This document shows positions 11,458 through 22,764 of a stretch of DNA of 64,000 bases, one piece after another. Under the pieces are notes generated by a model. It saw only the letters and a list, made by a program, of their open reading frames with translations. It had not been told where the DNA came from and did no database searches. Numbering within the stretch: the stretch's first letter is position 1; each line of letters starts with the position of its first letter. This DNA is from Piezodorus guildinii (taxonomy: Eukaryota; Arthropoda; Insecta; Hemiptera; Pentatomidae): contig CM041292.1 in NCBI GenBank assembly GCA_023052935.1, positions 26,122,954-26,186,953 on the forward strand, read 5' to 3'. The position numbers and the translations under genes are program-made.

Positions 11458-12219
11458 AAAAGTCTGGTGCAGGCAGCACACGCCTTTCACTTACCTCCGT
11501 TTTTAAAATCGATTAAAGAATTTTAAATATAGTTAAATATAAAAATGAGTAAAACCATAAGAGAATTAATTAAATTGGATTTATATAGAAAGATGTGTTT
11601 TATCAAAAAATATATTATAATATTATCTAAAATAATCAGTTAGTTATATCGGCTTTTCATCAGTCTTTATCAATTTTTACAAGCTTGTGTATTAAATAAT
11701 ATTTTTTCTAAAATCTTTATTTTTCGAATGGCACATAATACACGGTGTTCTTATTTTCGAAAACAAAAAATTGCGTCAAACAAATATTTTTTTACTTTTC
11801 TCCTTTAGTTAGATATTTTCGAATTCGTTCAAATTATATATTTACCTATTTTTCATCAATAGTAACAAGACAATATGGTTATTTTTATAGAATATACAAA
11901 ATTAAATGTACTTTTAGTGAAGAAATATCGGCATTTAAGCCGTGTCAGACTATTTTAATCAGAATAAAACTTACATGATATTAAAGCCCATCGAATTTTA
12001 CATCGATATATAGTTTAATCAAAATCGTTGGAGCCGTTTTTGAGAAAAAAGTTCAAAAATCATGGTATAAAGTCGCCTCTTCTGATCAGCTGATTTTGAT
12101 GAAAAAGTTTCTGTAACATTTCCTGCGTATAGTTGTCTTAAATATGAAATTTTTTTAGGACTTTTCGTTTCCGTCCGGGAGTTACCACACACACACTCAT
12201 ATATAGGTAAGTGAAAGTA
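11458..12219 (-). mobile_element. H-family element
   Basis: Minus-strand start at 12219 (ACTTTCACTTACCTATATAT) and end near 11458 (GGAGGTAAGTGAAAGGCGTG, then CCAGACTTTT). Somewhat shorter than the 3.1 kb copy because of internal loss near the start (12150-12200). Frames at 11745-11978 and 12019-12252 are chance. Confidence 0.7.
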
Positions 12220-12530
12220 AAAAATACTTGCTTGAAAGTAAAAACAGCCCATAAGAATACCGTAAGTAAGTGTTATCTTAAAAAAAAAAATGATATAATT
12301 TTATTTAGCACGGTCGCCTTACTTTTGCTTCACTATGTCTACACTAACGTTTATACCTTACAAACAAAATAAGAAGAAAGGTCCATTTGCTCACCAAATA
12401 TTAAATTCGAGACACAGTGCCAGGCCACATTGCTTTCTATATGAATAGTTCAATGAATTAATGCTTTCTATAGGACGGCTGAATGTCTAAAAAGCACTTT
12501 TGATGAGTTAATTTTGAAAATTCTAGATTA

Positions 12531-12730
12531 TCTTTCTTTTTTTTATATATAAGGTGATAACCACTAGGGCATGTTCTCCTTTGCATCATTTAATACAGGT
12601 TATATGAGTATAAAAGTACAGGAAGAGTACAAAGTATATATGGACATAAAGATTGCGTGACTCAAAGAAGGGAATAATATGACGAGAGGAGACAAAGATC
12701 AGTGGTGAGGTGGAATAGAGTGCAAGGAAT
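12531..12730 (-). pseudogene. I-like LINE 3' end, decayed
   Basis: The minus strand carries the last codons and 3'UTR of the same family as the element at 57.8-59.4 kb: LFHLTTDLCLLS here against LFNLPTDLSLLL there, then the matching GTAACC..GGGCATGTTCTCC 3'UTR (12555-12600) and an A/T tail near 12532-12550. 5'-truncated. Confidence 0.6.
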
Positions 12731-14094
12731 ACAGGAATTAATACAGAAATTTAAGGAATACAGAATTAAAGGAATACGTTGTTTAAATAACAACATAGTG
12801 GGTGGCAGAGCAAGGCATGGTTTGGAGTTCAATCTGATGTTATATACGACGGGTCTCCTGAATGTACAATTTTCAAAAATACAAATCAATATAAAAAATT
12901 AAAAATGCTTACAGAGTTTAATAGTTTTGTGACGTCACACCTGAGACGTGGCCGGAAACACCCATCGAATTTTACGATTGACCAAAGAATGCTTCATTAT
13001 TTCCAATTCATGATGCATTGCAATAATTTGGTTACAATACGATTCGAAACTGATGGTTTCTCAAGGCTTATGATGACTCAAGGCTCTATCAACCCAAATA
13101 ACGCCCACCTAACAGTTAGAACAACTTTTTTTTATAATTTGGGGGCTTCGGAAAATGTTATGTCGGTTCTCCTTTGTTGTGCGGCTATCCAGATTGTAAA
13201 GTATACACTATTAATAACAATTGGTTATAATATAGTAGTTTTTGTTTCGATAAAGAAGTGTAGGAAATAAAAATTAAAAAGTTCCCCTGCAAGTTCTCGA
13301 ACAGTCGTTCAAGGGCTTTGTTCCATCAAAAGGCCACAGGAAATCGTTATTAGGAGATAAAGCCCTTTCACGATATTATTTATTTTAATGGCTGAAATCA
13401 CTTCTTGAAATTATTTGAACCACCTTTGAACAGTGGATTGATTATTGCCGCCCTCAACCCTGATTTGATTGGTATTTCTGGCCGTCTGTAACCCGCTCCG
13501 ACAGAGATTAAGCTCGTAAAACTACATTATACGAATATCACGCGTTGACATCTTAGTAAAGAATAAATTATTTCTATGAAGAGAAATGCCACAGATGTAA
13601 ACAAACATCATCATTTATTAAAGGATTAATAAGCGTTGACATTCATACAAATATATAATCCTGTAAATGAGAACAGTTTGTTATAAAGAGGTATATTTTA
13701 AAGAATACTTAAAATATTGCATTTTTTCTTCAAACAACTCAATAAAAATAGTGATAGAAAAAAGTAAGGTGAGTATGTTGATGCGGTTGAACGTCAATTT
13801 ACAAGGACATGTAACATTTTCGTCTTAAAAAAGTTTTAATTTTGAGGTTGAAGTTTTGTCACTGACATAACTTTACACAGTTCTAAACGGGGACTAAATA
13901 CGTTAGGGACTTGGACATTACTTGTTCCCAATGGAAGATATTTTAAAGCCCCGTGACTTACTGTCCCAAGAGAGTGCCCTATCTCTCACTGAACCGTAAA
14001 GTCCCTGTCACTGCTTCCCTTATAGCATTGTAACTCCTTCAGTAGCCAGGATTTGGCCTTCCTTATGTCAAAAAGTATGATGCATTGATTTAAA

Positions 14095-14095
<1 letters not shown>
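12731..14095. other. No recognised gene; 121-codon frame at 12905-13270
   Basis: The plus-strand frame 12905-13270 has a hydrophobic stretch near its C-terminus (VLLCCAAIQIVKYTLL) but no recognised motif, signal peptide or splice context. I treat it as probably chance. The GC-richer piece at 13270-13520 and the phrase at 13860-14060 were not identified. Confidence 0.35.

Positions 14096-14097
<2 letters not shown>

Positions 14098-14149
<52 letters not shown>
14098..14149. repeat. (TA)n microsatellite
   Basis: Pure TA run. Similar runs occur at about 602-658, 16208-16234, 16804-16858, 35842-35886, 40340-40391, 42762-42791 and 47930-47974. Several abut transposon ends. Confidence 0.9.
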
Positions 14150-14151
<2 letters not shown>

Positions 14152-14164
14152 TAAAGTATTGAAT

Positions 14165-14280
14165 GTTTTTTTAAATATTTTTATTAAAACTTACAACTGT
14201 ATCAGAATGCTGCTGATAAAGTACATGAAAAACAGAAGGAGAGACTGTCCATTGGCAGCTCTCAGTAGACTATCTAAAAA
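14165..14280 (-). mobile_element. J3 jockey-type 3'UTR fragment
   Basis: On the minus strand GCTGCCAATGGACAG (hairpin region) is followed about 80 bases later by ACAGTTGTAAGTTTTAATAAA, the same order as the J3 tails at 53.3 and 59.6 kb. Only the 3'UTR remains. Confidence 0.5.
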
Positions 14281-14769
14281 AAAAAAAAATCTTCTTTTCT
14301 GACGCCTCGATGGATAACCAGGAATTCAAGACTAAGCAACGATTGAATGTAATGGATTAAAGTGGGGATGGAGTTTGTCATGGTAGGAATACGAGCTATA
14401 CAAGCTATTGAAAGAATAAAAATGATTTTGTAGTAAAAAACAATAAATAAATAAAAGAGGATCTAACAAAAGTAAAGAAAAGGCAACTTGAAAATTGATA
14501 TTCACGATAAAGCCTAACTTAAGCAAGAATGAAATATTAAGAAATATGTTAACTCAAAACTAAGGGAGAATCCTATATATTTTTAAAAAAATTTTCTTGT
14601 GTCGATACAGTACTTCTTTCTTCCCATAGAAATTTTACTATAACTTCTGATTCCTTCCAAAATCATAGCTTCCACCTTGTATAGTGGTTTCAAAAATGGA
14701 TAATGAAAATCAATACCTCCTAATCTAGCCACGTGAGCTTTTCTTTACGAAAGGTAAAAGTTCAGCTGT

Positions 14770-15545
14770 GATAATCGACAACATTATAGTACCTTCAAAA
14801 ACCTAACTACGCTACCCGGACCATATTTGGAAGAAAGACTAACTTGGAACATACATACGAAATTAAAGCGACAAGAGCTAACAAGCAACTTTCACATCTC
14901 TTGGATTACAGATCATCACTTATTTTACCAAACAAGCAACTAATACTCTAACCACTACCACTCTAACTTTAAAACATGTACACAAAAAGAAAATACAAAC
15001 AATTAAATCTACTATTTCATGAAAAAAAATATTCACGCTCCATGGTATGTTTCGAATCACAAGATACACAATGACTCAAACATCCTTATTTTCCAACATT
15101 CTTTTACAACCAGTTTAACAAATTTCATTCGGGGTTACCTGTAGCAGGGTGGTTAGCATAACAGGCTCCTATGCCGCAGGTCCTGGGTTAAAACCCACAA
15201 GTAGCTCTAGGATTTTTTAATGGGAGTAAAAAATGCTTAGTTATGCCGTCCTTCGGTGGGGACGTTAAAAGGTGGTCCCGGGCCTGTGCGATGTCAGGTA
15301 CTCGTAAAAGATGCCTATCCTCATAAAATCTAGATAGGCAAAATTTAGGACTCCCGCTGTAGCATCGTCCGATTAGCCACAGCAGCATAAAGGGACGTTA
15401 AATAAATAAACAAACAAGTTTCATTCATCGGCGCATAACCTCCTAAATCAACTTGTTTCACTGCTTTACTCTTTGTTAATAGGCCAGCCTCAAGGAAGAC
15501 TATAACGAATATGGCCGAGGGATCTAATCCGAGACACTTTCTTAA
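14770..15545 (+). pseudogene. Decayed jockey-type ORF2, split by a SINE
   Basis: With several frame changes the region gives IDNIIVPSKT, LEERLTWNIHTKLKRQEL, KKIQTIKSTIS and APWYVSNHKIHNDSNI. These parallel J1 residues NSIPLPSSDT, LDKRLTWNPHTRLKRKEL, KRIQSFQSKVL and APYYVTNCTLHHDLNI. The S1 SINE at 15131-15418 is inserted here; the LINE resumes at 15419 and loses similarity near 15545. A long-dead copy. Confidence 0.6.
15131..15418 (+). mobile_element. S1 SINE, tRNA-derived, full length
   Basis: About 288 bp. The head is tRNA-like, with an A-box-like region TAGCAGGGTGGTTAGCATA and a B-box-like GGGTTAAAACCC. It is followed by CTAGGATTTTTTAATGGGAG, the GCCGTCCTTCGG(A/T)GGGGAC block and the tail AAATAAATAAACAAACAAG. 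The 8-base TTTCATTC flanks both sides (15123-15130, 15419-15426). Other copies: 19097 and 37679, with worn ones near 27172 and 35026. Its head is not a working tRNA. Confidence 0.8.
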
Positions 15546-16199
15546 GAAATCATTTTGTAGGACCGTGATTAGGAAAATATAGTATTTTAAATTTGACAGA
15601 TGCACAACAAACTCAGCTGCGAATAAAAATGATAATTTTCTCGTGAATTAGCTATAAATAATCTGGTACGCGAAACATACAAAAATAATTACATCAGTGT
15701 TGCTGAGTGATTATTGACTATATCACGTGGCCAAAGAAACAAAATATCTTTGGTTCTAACAATGAATGAGAAATTCTCAATGCGGTAATCCTCGTTCTTT
15801 CCAATCGGTTTACAAAAAAAGAAAAAAAAAGAAGACTGCATTGTAAAAAACAAAGATTAAAAAAAAAATCGAAGAGAGTGAGAGAGAAGATGGCTTTGAA
15901 CAGTTAGCAGTGCGTGAACTGGAACTAATGTGAATCGAACCAGAAACTTCATGAAAAAAAGTGCTTATATTAATGAAAGGATTTTATTTCCTCTCTTTTT
16001 ATCAAACTTTTTAATAATCTTTGGCGTCAATCCTTCTAATCGCTATAGAAAATATAACTCCATAAGAATGTAGGATTAAGTTGGAATAAGTCCTCCGATG
16101 TGTTATCTGGTTGTTCGGAAGGGAAAGGAGGAGGGAGACTTTAAAACAAAAAGACGCAAAATTCTTTTTATATTTATAAGTATGGGATGTCTGTTAAAA

Positions 16200-16240
<41 letters not shown>

Positions 16241-16797
16241 GGATTATCTAGTTATTTAATGTTAACTGCAGTTAATTGTCGATAAGAGAATAGGGGAATA
16301 AAAAAATATATAAACGGATAAAAACAACTATTGACGTTGACAGTTTTTTAGCCCTGGTGTAGGTAGATCCTCCTGGGATCATAGACATAACATTTTTTTT
16401 TTTATTCGTTTATAAATTGGATATCAAACCAAAAAATATATATTCGAACAATCGTATTCCGACAACACCATATCCTATACAGCTTGAAAAAATTTGTCTT
16501 TCCCTCCAGTTTTAAAATAAACTTTTCCTAAAAACCAATAGCCTTTAACACAAATATGTCTTTGGGTCCACTACCGACCTTGAGTAAACCACCAATAGAG
16601 CGATGCTATTTTCGAAATCTTTAAAAACATAACTCCATTCCAAGATGAGATACACATATTACTAATTAATTATTAAATAATCGTATAAAATGTTCTTTAG
16701 GTGTGCGTCTCGTAATAGGAAGAAAAAATAAGAGAAAAAGTCTAGTTTTAGTGAATGTAAGTCGAAGAATGAAATGTTAAAAGTCACAATTCTCGTT

Positions 16798-16862
<65 letters not shown>

Positions 16863-16892
16863 TAACAAGGATATATTTAAAATATCTTCCAT
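15546..16892. other. No gene seen; two (TA)n runs
   Basis: AT-rich with A-rich tracts (15810-15870) and TA arrays near 16208-16234 and 16804-16858. The minus frame at 16662-16892 is TA repeat translated. Nothing else was recognised. Confidence 0.5.
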
Positions 16893-17173
16893 TTTTTTTT
16901 TCGCAATGTCTTCGAGTCTAAAATGGCGGTTCTCTTCGAACCACTATTTTTGACTCGATTATCCTTTTAAAAGGATGTGAATCGAAATATTTCAGTGGGT
17001 TCAATATACCGTCACTCCTAACGCCTATTTTTGTGAGTGGCTGATGAGTCTCACATACCATGGGGAGAGGCTGTGCATGAATCCCCATTTAATTAAATGT
17101 TTGGACTGGGATTCGAACTCACAACATTTGGCGTGGAAGACTAGCTCGCTAGCCACTCAGCCATGGGCTTCCC
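16893..17173 (-). mobile_element. S3 SINE, tRNA-derived
   Basis: Minus-strand head GGGAAGCCCATGGCTGAGTG (A box) and GAGTTCGAATCCCAG (B box) at 17100-17173. The body contains GTGAGACTCATCAGCC and CACTCACAAAAATAGGCG, and a short A tail lies at 16892-16900. A better copy lies at 45.06-45.34 kb and a 3' fragment at 32.16 kb. Confidence 0.75.
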
Positions 17174-17229
17174 AAACATTTTGATTAGATTAAATGATAC
17201 ATCAGCAGAAATTATTGTCTAAAACAATT

Positions 17230-18228
17230 AATTATTTATAAGCCCTTTCATAACTCTGCATTACCTTCTACAACATTCTTCGTTAGCTAATTGATTTTCT
17301 AAAATCTGTAGCTTCCCAACGATATATCATACTTGTACATTGTTATAATTATTTTAAAAGAAGAAAAGTTAAGCTGAAAAATATTTCTGTTGTTTTTTTC
17401 TCTTCAGTTTATCATGAAATTCTTTCAAATTTTATATTAACTCATTTTGTTTGAATGATAACAAGTTGAAATTGTAAATCAAATCTGATTAACAAAATGA
17501 AAGATATTTTAGAGGTAGAAAGTTTACAGAATAATCCCTGTCGCACTATTTGAACATGAATATAATATAGAGTTTAATCGAAATAGTTTTTGAGAAGATT
17601 TAAAAAGGTGAAAAATGCATGGTATAAAGTGGGTCTTCATAACAAACTGGGGAACTAGCTGACAAGTCCTAATAATTTGTTTTTTTATGCTGTAATATAA
17701 TGATAAGTCGATGCTGTTCTATACAAAGTTGACTACAAACCATTATCAAGCCTAAAATTTTAATAAAGTTATTTCAGTTCTTTTACAGGTGGTAGAGCCT
17801 TCTACTGTGCTCCGGTTCCTGGGTTCGAATCTCCGCTGTGGCGGATTATTATTTATTCTGTTATTTCAGTCGGGAAGGGGAGGGCGACCAAAGGGCATAG
17901 AGACTCTCCTGGGCCAGACCCAGCCTCGATAAAGTGGGTACTCCAATTGGGCGAAAAACTGGCGGCTGAGCGTAATAATCGCCTCATTACACTGCCGTTG
18001 GCCTAGAAACAGTACGAATCTCTATATTATAATCTCTATAGACCCTTCATAGGTTGTAGTGATCAGGTTTTTTTATTTCAGGTTTTTTCAACGTATATTA
18101 AACATGCTAATAATATTCACAGAAATGAATGGGAAGAGTTGAAATTTTGAAAATATAAATAGATATGGAATAAATCCAAGAGTGGACTAATCATATTCTT
18201 CTCCTTTACCCTTTGCATAGGTAAGTGA
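17230..18228 (-). mobile_element. H-family fragments flanking an S2 SINE
   Basis: H interior at 17230-17640 on the minus strand (TTTATACCATGCATTTTTC block near 17610-17630). The terminal motif ACTTTCACTTACCTATGC lies at 18208-18226. The 560 bases between hold an S2 SINE and unassigned DNA, so one H copy was split. Confidence 0.55.
17788..18070 (+). mobile_element. S2 SINE, 5' head shortened
   Basis: GTGGTAGAGCC (A-box remnant), CTACTGTGCTCCGG and GGGTTCGAATCTCCGC (B box) are followed by GGCGGATTATTATTTATTCTG, the AGACTCTCCTGGGCCAGACC block, GGCCTAGAAACAGTACGAAT and the end CATAGGTTGTAGTGATCAGG. Same family as 42480-42762. Confidence 0.75.
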
Positions 18229-18230
18229 AA

Positions 18231-18800
18231 GTAGAATCTTTTAAAGTTGCGTTAAATTTGAAATAATTGCGTTTAGGAATTTGATTTTTTTTACAGTAAT
18301 CTAACGGATAAATTATTTAATCGGACGGTTTTGAATCAATCCATTGATATTTTATAATTCTGGGATAATAAACTAAAACTTTTATATTTTATGAGGAGGT
18401 ACTCAAAGTGAATTTTAATCTCAAGAACTCGTTCCATCGGAGCCTGAGTTCGTTAATTAAATCATTGAAACTTTGCTTTTTCTAATTAACCATTGTTTAA
18501 TGAGTTGCCCAAGTGCATAAGAATCGGCTGTGAGGGAACAGATGTGATTCATGTTGCCGTGACGTCAGGCTGTAGAATTGTTAGAGGTGTTGTACTGGCC
18601 CCTATTCCCAGTTCCAGGCACATTCAACTTCTACAAAGGTTCCCTTGTTCAAAGTTTCTACCTTGGATGTTCTATATTTAGGTTTCCTGAAATATTTTCT
18701 CTTATCTGTTCTACATTCTATAAATAAATACATAAAGAGGTCCTTAAATATATTTATAGAGTTTTTTCTACAAAAACTCGTTTATATATATTTTTAAACA
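18231..18800. other. No gene seen
   Basis: AT-rich; the frame at 18493-18681 has no recognised motif. Confidence 0.45.
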
Positions 18801-18804
18801 ATAT

Positions 18805-18970
18805 ACAGTATATGGTTACAGTTATGTAAAACATGCATTAATATACATGTTTCGCGTTAAACTATAATAGTTTAAGTATATAAATAAAATATCTCTTACG
18901 CGAAACTCGCGACTTTTTCTTACCTATGTTGTCAAAATGAATTTAAGAATTTTCACACACAATTGAATGA
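18805..18970 (+). repeat. Direct repeat unit, left copy
   Basis: About 165 bases (TATGGTTACAGTTATGTAAA ... GTTGTCAAAATGAATTTAAG) recur at 20862-21030. Each has a GTTTCGCGTTAA and CGCGAAAC inverted pair. The H cluster lies between the two copies. Confidence 0.65.
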
Positions 18971-18977
18971 TGCAAAG

Positions 18978-19425
18978 ATCAAAAATCTGGTGCGGACAGC
19001 TCACGATTTTTACTTACCATCAATTTTAAAATCGATTAAAGAATTTACAGTTAAAGATAAAAATTAGTAAAACCATTAAAGAATTAATGAAATTGATGGG
19101 ATCACTTGTAGCTGGGTGGCTAGCGTAACAGCCTCCCATGTCAAAGGTCACGGGTTCAAACCCGCAGGTGGTCCTAGGATTTTTTAATGGGAGTACAAAG
19201 TCCTTAGTTACGCCGTCCTTCGGAGGGGACGTTAAAAGGTGGTCCCGAGCCTGAGCGATGTCAGGTACTCGTTAAAGATCCCTATCCTAATAAAACCTGG
19301 ATAGGCAAAATTGAGGACTCCCACTGTAGCATCGTCCGATTAGCCATAGTTGCATAAAAGTGACGTTAACTGAATAAACAAACAAGTAATTAAATTGAAT
19401 TTATATAGAAACATGTGTTTTATTA
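18978..19425 (-). mobile_element. H-family 3' end with S1 insertion
   Basis: Minus-strand H 3' terminus (AAATCTGGTGCGGACAGC on plus at about 18983) with the body running to 19096, then resuming at 19387-19425. It abuts a second H copy in the same orientation. Confidence 0.7.
19097..19386 (+). mobile_element. S1 SINE, full length
   Basis: Close to the 15.1 kb copy. B box GGGTTCAAACCC. Inserted in an H element: TAATGAAATTGA (to 19096) and TAATTAAATTGA (19387-19398) are the duplicated target, with one mismatch. S1 insertion therefore postdates this H copy. Confidence 0.85.
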
Positions 19426-20850
19426 AAAAAAAATCTGGTGTCGGCAACACACGACTTTCACTAACCTCCATTTTTAAAATCAATGAAAGGATTTTAAAAT
19501 ACAGTTAGAGATAAAAATACGTGAAACTATTAAAGAATTAATTAAATTGAATTTCTATAGAAACGTGTGTTTTATCAAACAATCTGTTATATTATTATCT
19601 AAAATAATCAATTTTATCTGCTTTTCATCACTCTTTATTAACTTTTATAAGTTTGTGCATTAGATAATATTTATTCTAAAAGCTTCAGCTTTCCAACGGT
19701 ATATTATACGTGTATATCACTGTTGGTATGAGCAAAATAAAAAAATTGCATTAAAAAAATATTTTTTCAGTTTTCTCCTTTAGTTAGATCGTTCAACTTA
19801 TATATTTATATGTTTTATATCGGTGGTAACAAGATAATATATTTATTTTTATAAAATCTACAAAATTAAAGTTACATTACAGTAAAAAAATGTAAAATAT
19901 CGGCATTTAAGCCCTGTCAGACCATTTTAATCAGAATGAAAACTACATGATATTAAAGCCTATTATATTTTACATCAACATGGCGAGTTTTATCAAAATC
20001 GTGGGAACCGTTTTTGATAAAATCGAAAAAAGGTGCAAAATGCATGGTTATAAAGTGGCTCTTCTGGTAAGCTCATTTTGATGAAAAAGGTTTTGTAACG
20101 TCTCTATTATTATCTAAAATAATCAGGTAGTTATATCGGCTTTTTCATCACTCTTTATTAATTTTTACAAGCTTGTGTAATAATTTTTAAGATAATAATT
20201 TTTTTCTAAAATCTTTCGCTTTCGAACGGTATATCATAGTGTTCTTATTTTCGAAAACAAAAAATTGCATCAAACAAATATTTTTTCTGTGTTATCTTTT
20301 TGTTAGATATCGAATTCGTTCAGCTTATATATTATTCCGTTTTTATCAATGCTAACAAGACGAATTGGTTAATTTATTCAATTCAACAAAATTAACTGTT
20401 TTTAGAAGAGAACAATTTAAACAATCGGCATTTAAGCCCTGTCAGACAATTTTAGTCATAACGAAAACTACATCATATCAAAGCCCATTAAATTTTACAT
20501 CGATATAGCGAGTTTAATCAAAATCGTCGGAACCGTTTTTGAGAAAACCGTAAAAAGGTGCAAAATGCATAGTATAAAGTGGATCTTCTGGGTAGCTGAT
20601 TTTGATGAAAAAGTTGCTGTAACATCTCACGCATATTTGTCTTAAATATGAAATTTCTGTCTTGCACGGTTTTTTGTTTTTGTGATATAGTTACCACACA
20701 CGGACACAAACACACACCTTTTTGCGGGACTTGGTCATTTGGATTCAAGAGATCCTAAAACCTGTAGTTCCGGTGAAAACTCGAATTCGAAAATTTTCAC
20801 GATCGCTATACTTCCCTTTCTATTTATTTCATATATAGGTAAGGGTAAGT
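19426..20850 (-). mobile_element. Two H-family copies fused head to tail
   Basis: The first copy runs 19426 to about 20104 and stops inside the body. There the sequence jumps back to TATTATTATCTAAAATAATCA and a second copy runs on to its 5' terminus at 20850 (CTTACCTATATATGAAATAA inverted). The overlap of identical internal segments suggests unequal recombination or tandem insertion. Confidence 0.7.
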
Positions 20851-20861
20851 AAAAAAAGATA

Positions 20862-21030
20862 TATTATATGGTTAGAGTTATGTAAAACATGTATATATAC
20901 ATGTTTCGCGTTAACCTATAATAGTTTTAGTACATAAAAAAAGACATCTCGTTCGCGAAACACACGAATTTACTAACCTAAGTTGTCAAAATAAATTTAA
21001 GAATTTTCACATTTAAAGATGTAAAATGGT
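20862..21030 (+). repeat. Direct repeat unit, right copy
   Basis: Right partner of 18805-18970; contains the palindrome CATGTATATATACATG. Confidence 0.65.
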
Positions 21031-21460
21031 TAAAGGATTAATTTTTAATTATTGTTTGTTGACTAATTGTTTCTATTTTACCGATCTCGGTGATATAGTT
21101 GGTTTAGCATTTCGGGCGTATTTAATATAAAATTTTAGTTTCGTACGGAGTTCTGCGCATGCGCATGAGTGTAGCGGTCATCTTTCAAGTCGGCTCTTGG
21201 ATTTCTTGCTTTTTCAGTTGGATATCACTTCAGAACAGTCTTGAAAACATCACCAGGCTTCAGGATAACAACAACAGTAAATATTGGAGCAAACAACGGT
21301 AAGTTGGACTACAATTTGCACCGTAAAGTGAATGCTGAGTCACCTCTTCATATCAGCTGATTGCCAATAGCTAGGCAAGGCTGGTCTTGCTTAACTTTTC
21401 TTAAGTTATTATTTTTTCTCCCAACATCTGGTTATTATTTAATTATTTTCCTTACATGAA

Positions 21461-22764
21461 ATGCGATATTATCATCAAGTAATGTCCTCCAAAGCTTCAA
21501 CTAAAAGATCTAGATCTAGTGGTTCAATCCCGTCTCCTACGAAACAAAGACCTCGCCGTGATACTAATAAGAAATTACAAGCAACCCCTTCGGGTACTAA
21601 TTCAGAATCTGAACCACAACCTGGCACATCGTCACAAGGGATGACTGACGAATCACCGTTTTTCACCCCAAATCCTTTTCAGATTTTACATAACGAAAAA
21701 GAAAACATGGAATCTGCTCCTATACCTAGTGAACCACGACCCCCTCCAATATTTGTCAAAAATATTAAAAATTTCCAGTTGTTGTGTACACAATTGAACA
21801 AAATTACCGATTCTACCAGCTACTACTGTATGAGTAGAATTAATGACACCAAAATATCTCCTACTACTGCCGAGACATATAGAAAAATAGTGAAATATTT
21901 GACTGATACCAAAGCGGATTTCCATACCTACCAGCTACGCCAAGAGAGAGCTTTAAGGGTTGTAATCAGAAACTTACACCCTCGACACCAGTTGAAGCTA
22001 TTAAAGAAGAATTAACGGAGATAGGCTATAAAGTGCGGCAAGTCACTAATGTCCTAAAGGACAAAATTCCACTACCTCTCTTTTTCGTGGACTTAGAGCC
22101 ATCGGAAGGAGTTGAACAAATCTATGACCTCAATAGATTGTACTATACCAGCGTAAGAGTTGAAAAACCTTACATAAAGAAGGAGATAGTTCAGTGCCAT
22201 AACTGTCAAGCATATGGTCATACTAAAAGTTATTGTCATCACATACCTCGATGCGTGAAATGCGGTGAACAGCACAAGTCTGTGGAGTGTACAAAACCAA
22301 AATCAACACCAGCTGTATGTGCTCATTGCCTCAAGGACCACCCAGCCAACTATAAAGGATGCCAAATTTATATGGAACTGAGGACCAGGTTTCAAAAACC
22401 TCAAGTACTGGGTGAAACAGCAAGACAAGTAAGAAACAGAAGAGAACCCTCAAAACTTATTGATGCCAATGTATCATTTGCCCACCTACTTGGAGGTGGG
22501 AATCAAAGTACTGAAGCCGTGGCCCTGCCGGAACTACAGAATGTACCTCAAACCATTCCACATATACCTCTTCCTCAAAATGTAACCAATCCTAAAAATC
22601 CTAATCAACCACAAATCTCTCATATCCCTCCTCCTTCAAATGCCACAGACCTTACCAGTTTGATGACATCCTTTATCTCCGAAATTAAATCCCTTGTTAT
22701 GCCCCTAATATCACTCCTTACGAATCTCGTATCAAATCTCATTCCTGCCTTAAAAAAACCATAA
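21461..22764 (+). pseudogene. J1 ORF1 (gag-like), one frameshift
   Basis: Encodes the RNA-binding ORF1 protein of a jockey LINE, which packages the transcript. The reading frame breaks near 21980, where one base is missing relative to the J2 copy, so translation from 21461 ends at 22015; the second part is open at 22033-22764. The N-terminus is basic (KRSRSSGSIPSPTKQRPRR) and a proline/serine-rich linker follows. The C-terminal part has three zinc knuckles: CHNCQAYGHTKSYC, CVKCGEQHKSVEC and CAHCLKDHPANYKGC. It ends TAA directly followed by the ATG of ORF2. The start at 21461 is chosen because J2 has the same MRYxHQ start. Confidence 0.85.

Noticed and set aside
12905..13270. 121-codon frame as a host gene
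   Set aside because: No recognised motif, biased toward AT-rich codons, and it lies in transposon-rich DNA with no splice or promoter context.
18805..21030. 165-bp direct repeats as LTRs of one element
   Set aside because: They lack TG/CA ends, a primer-binding site and a polypurine tract, and the DNA between is H and S1 repeats.
21270..21310. Intron in the J1 5'UTR (TTTTTCAG and GGTAAGT motifs)
   Set aside because: The motifs are in acceptor-then-donor order for a small exon, but there is no evidence of splicing, and a LINE transcript must stay unspliced to copy the full element.
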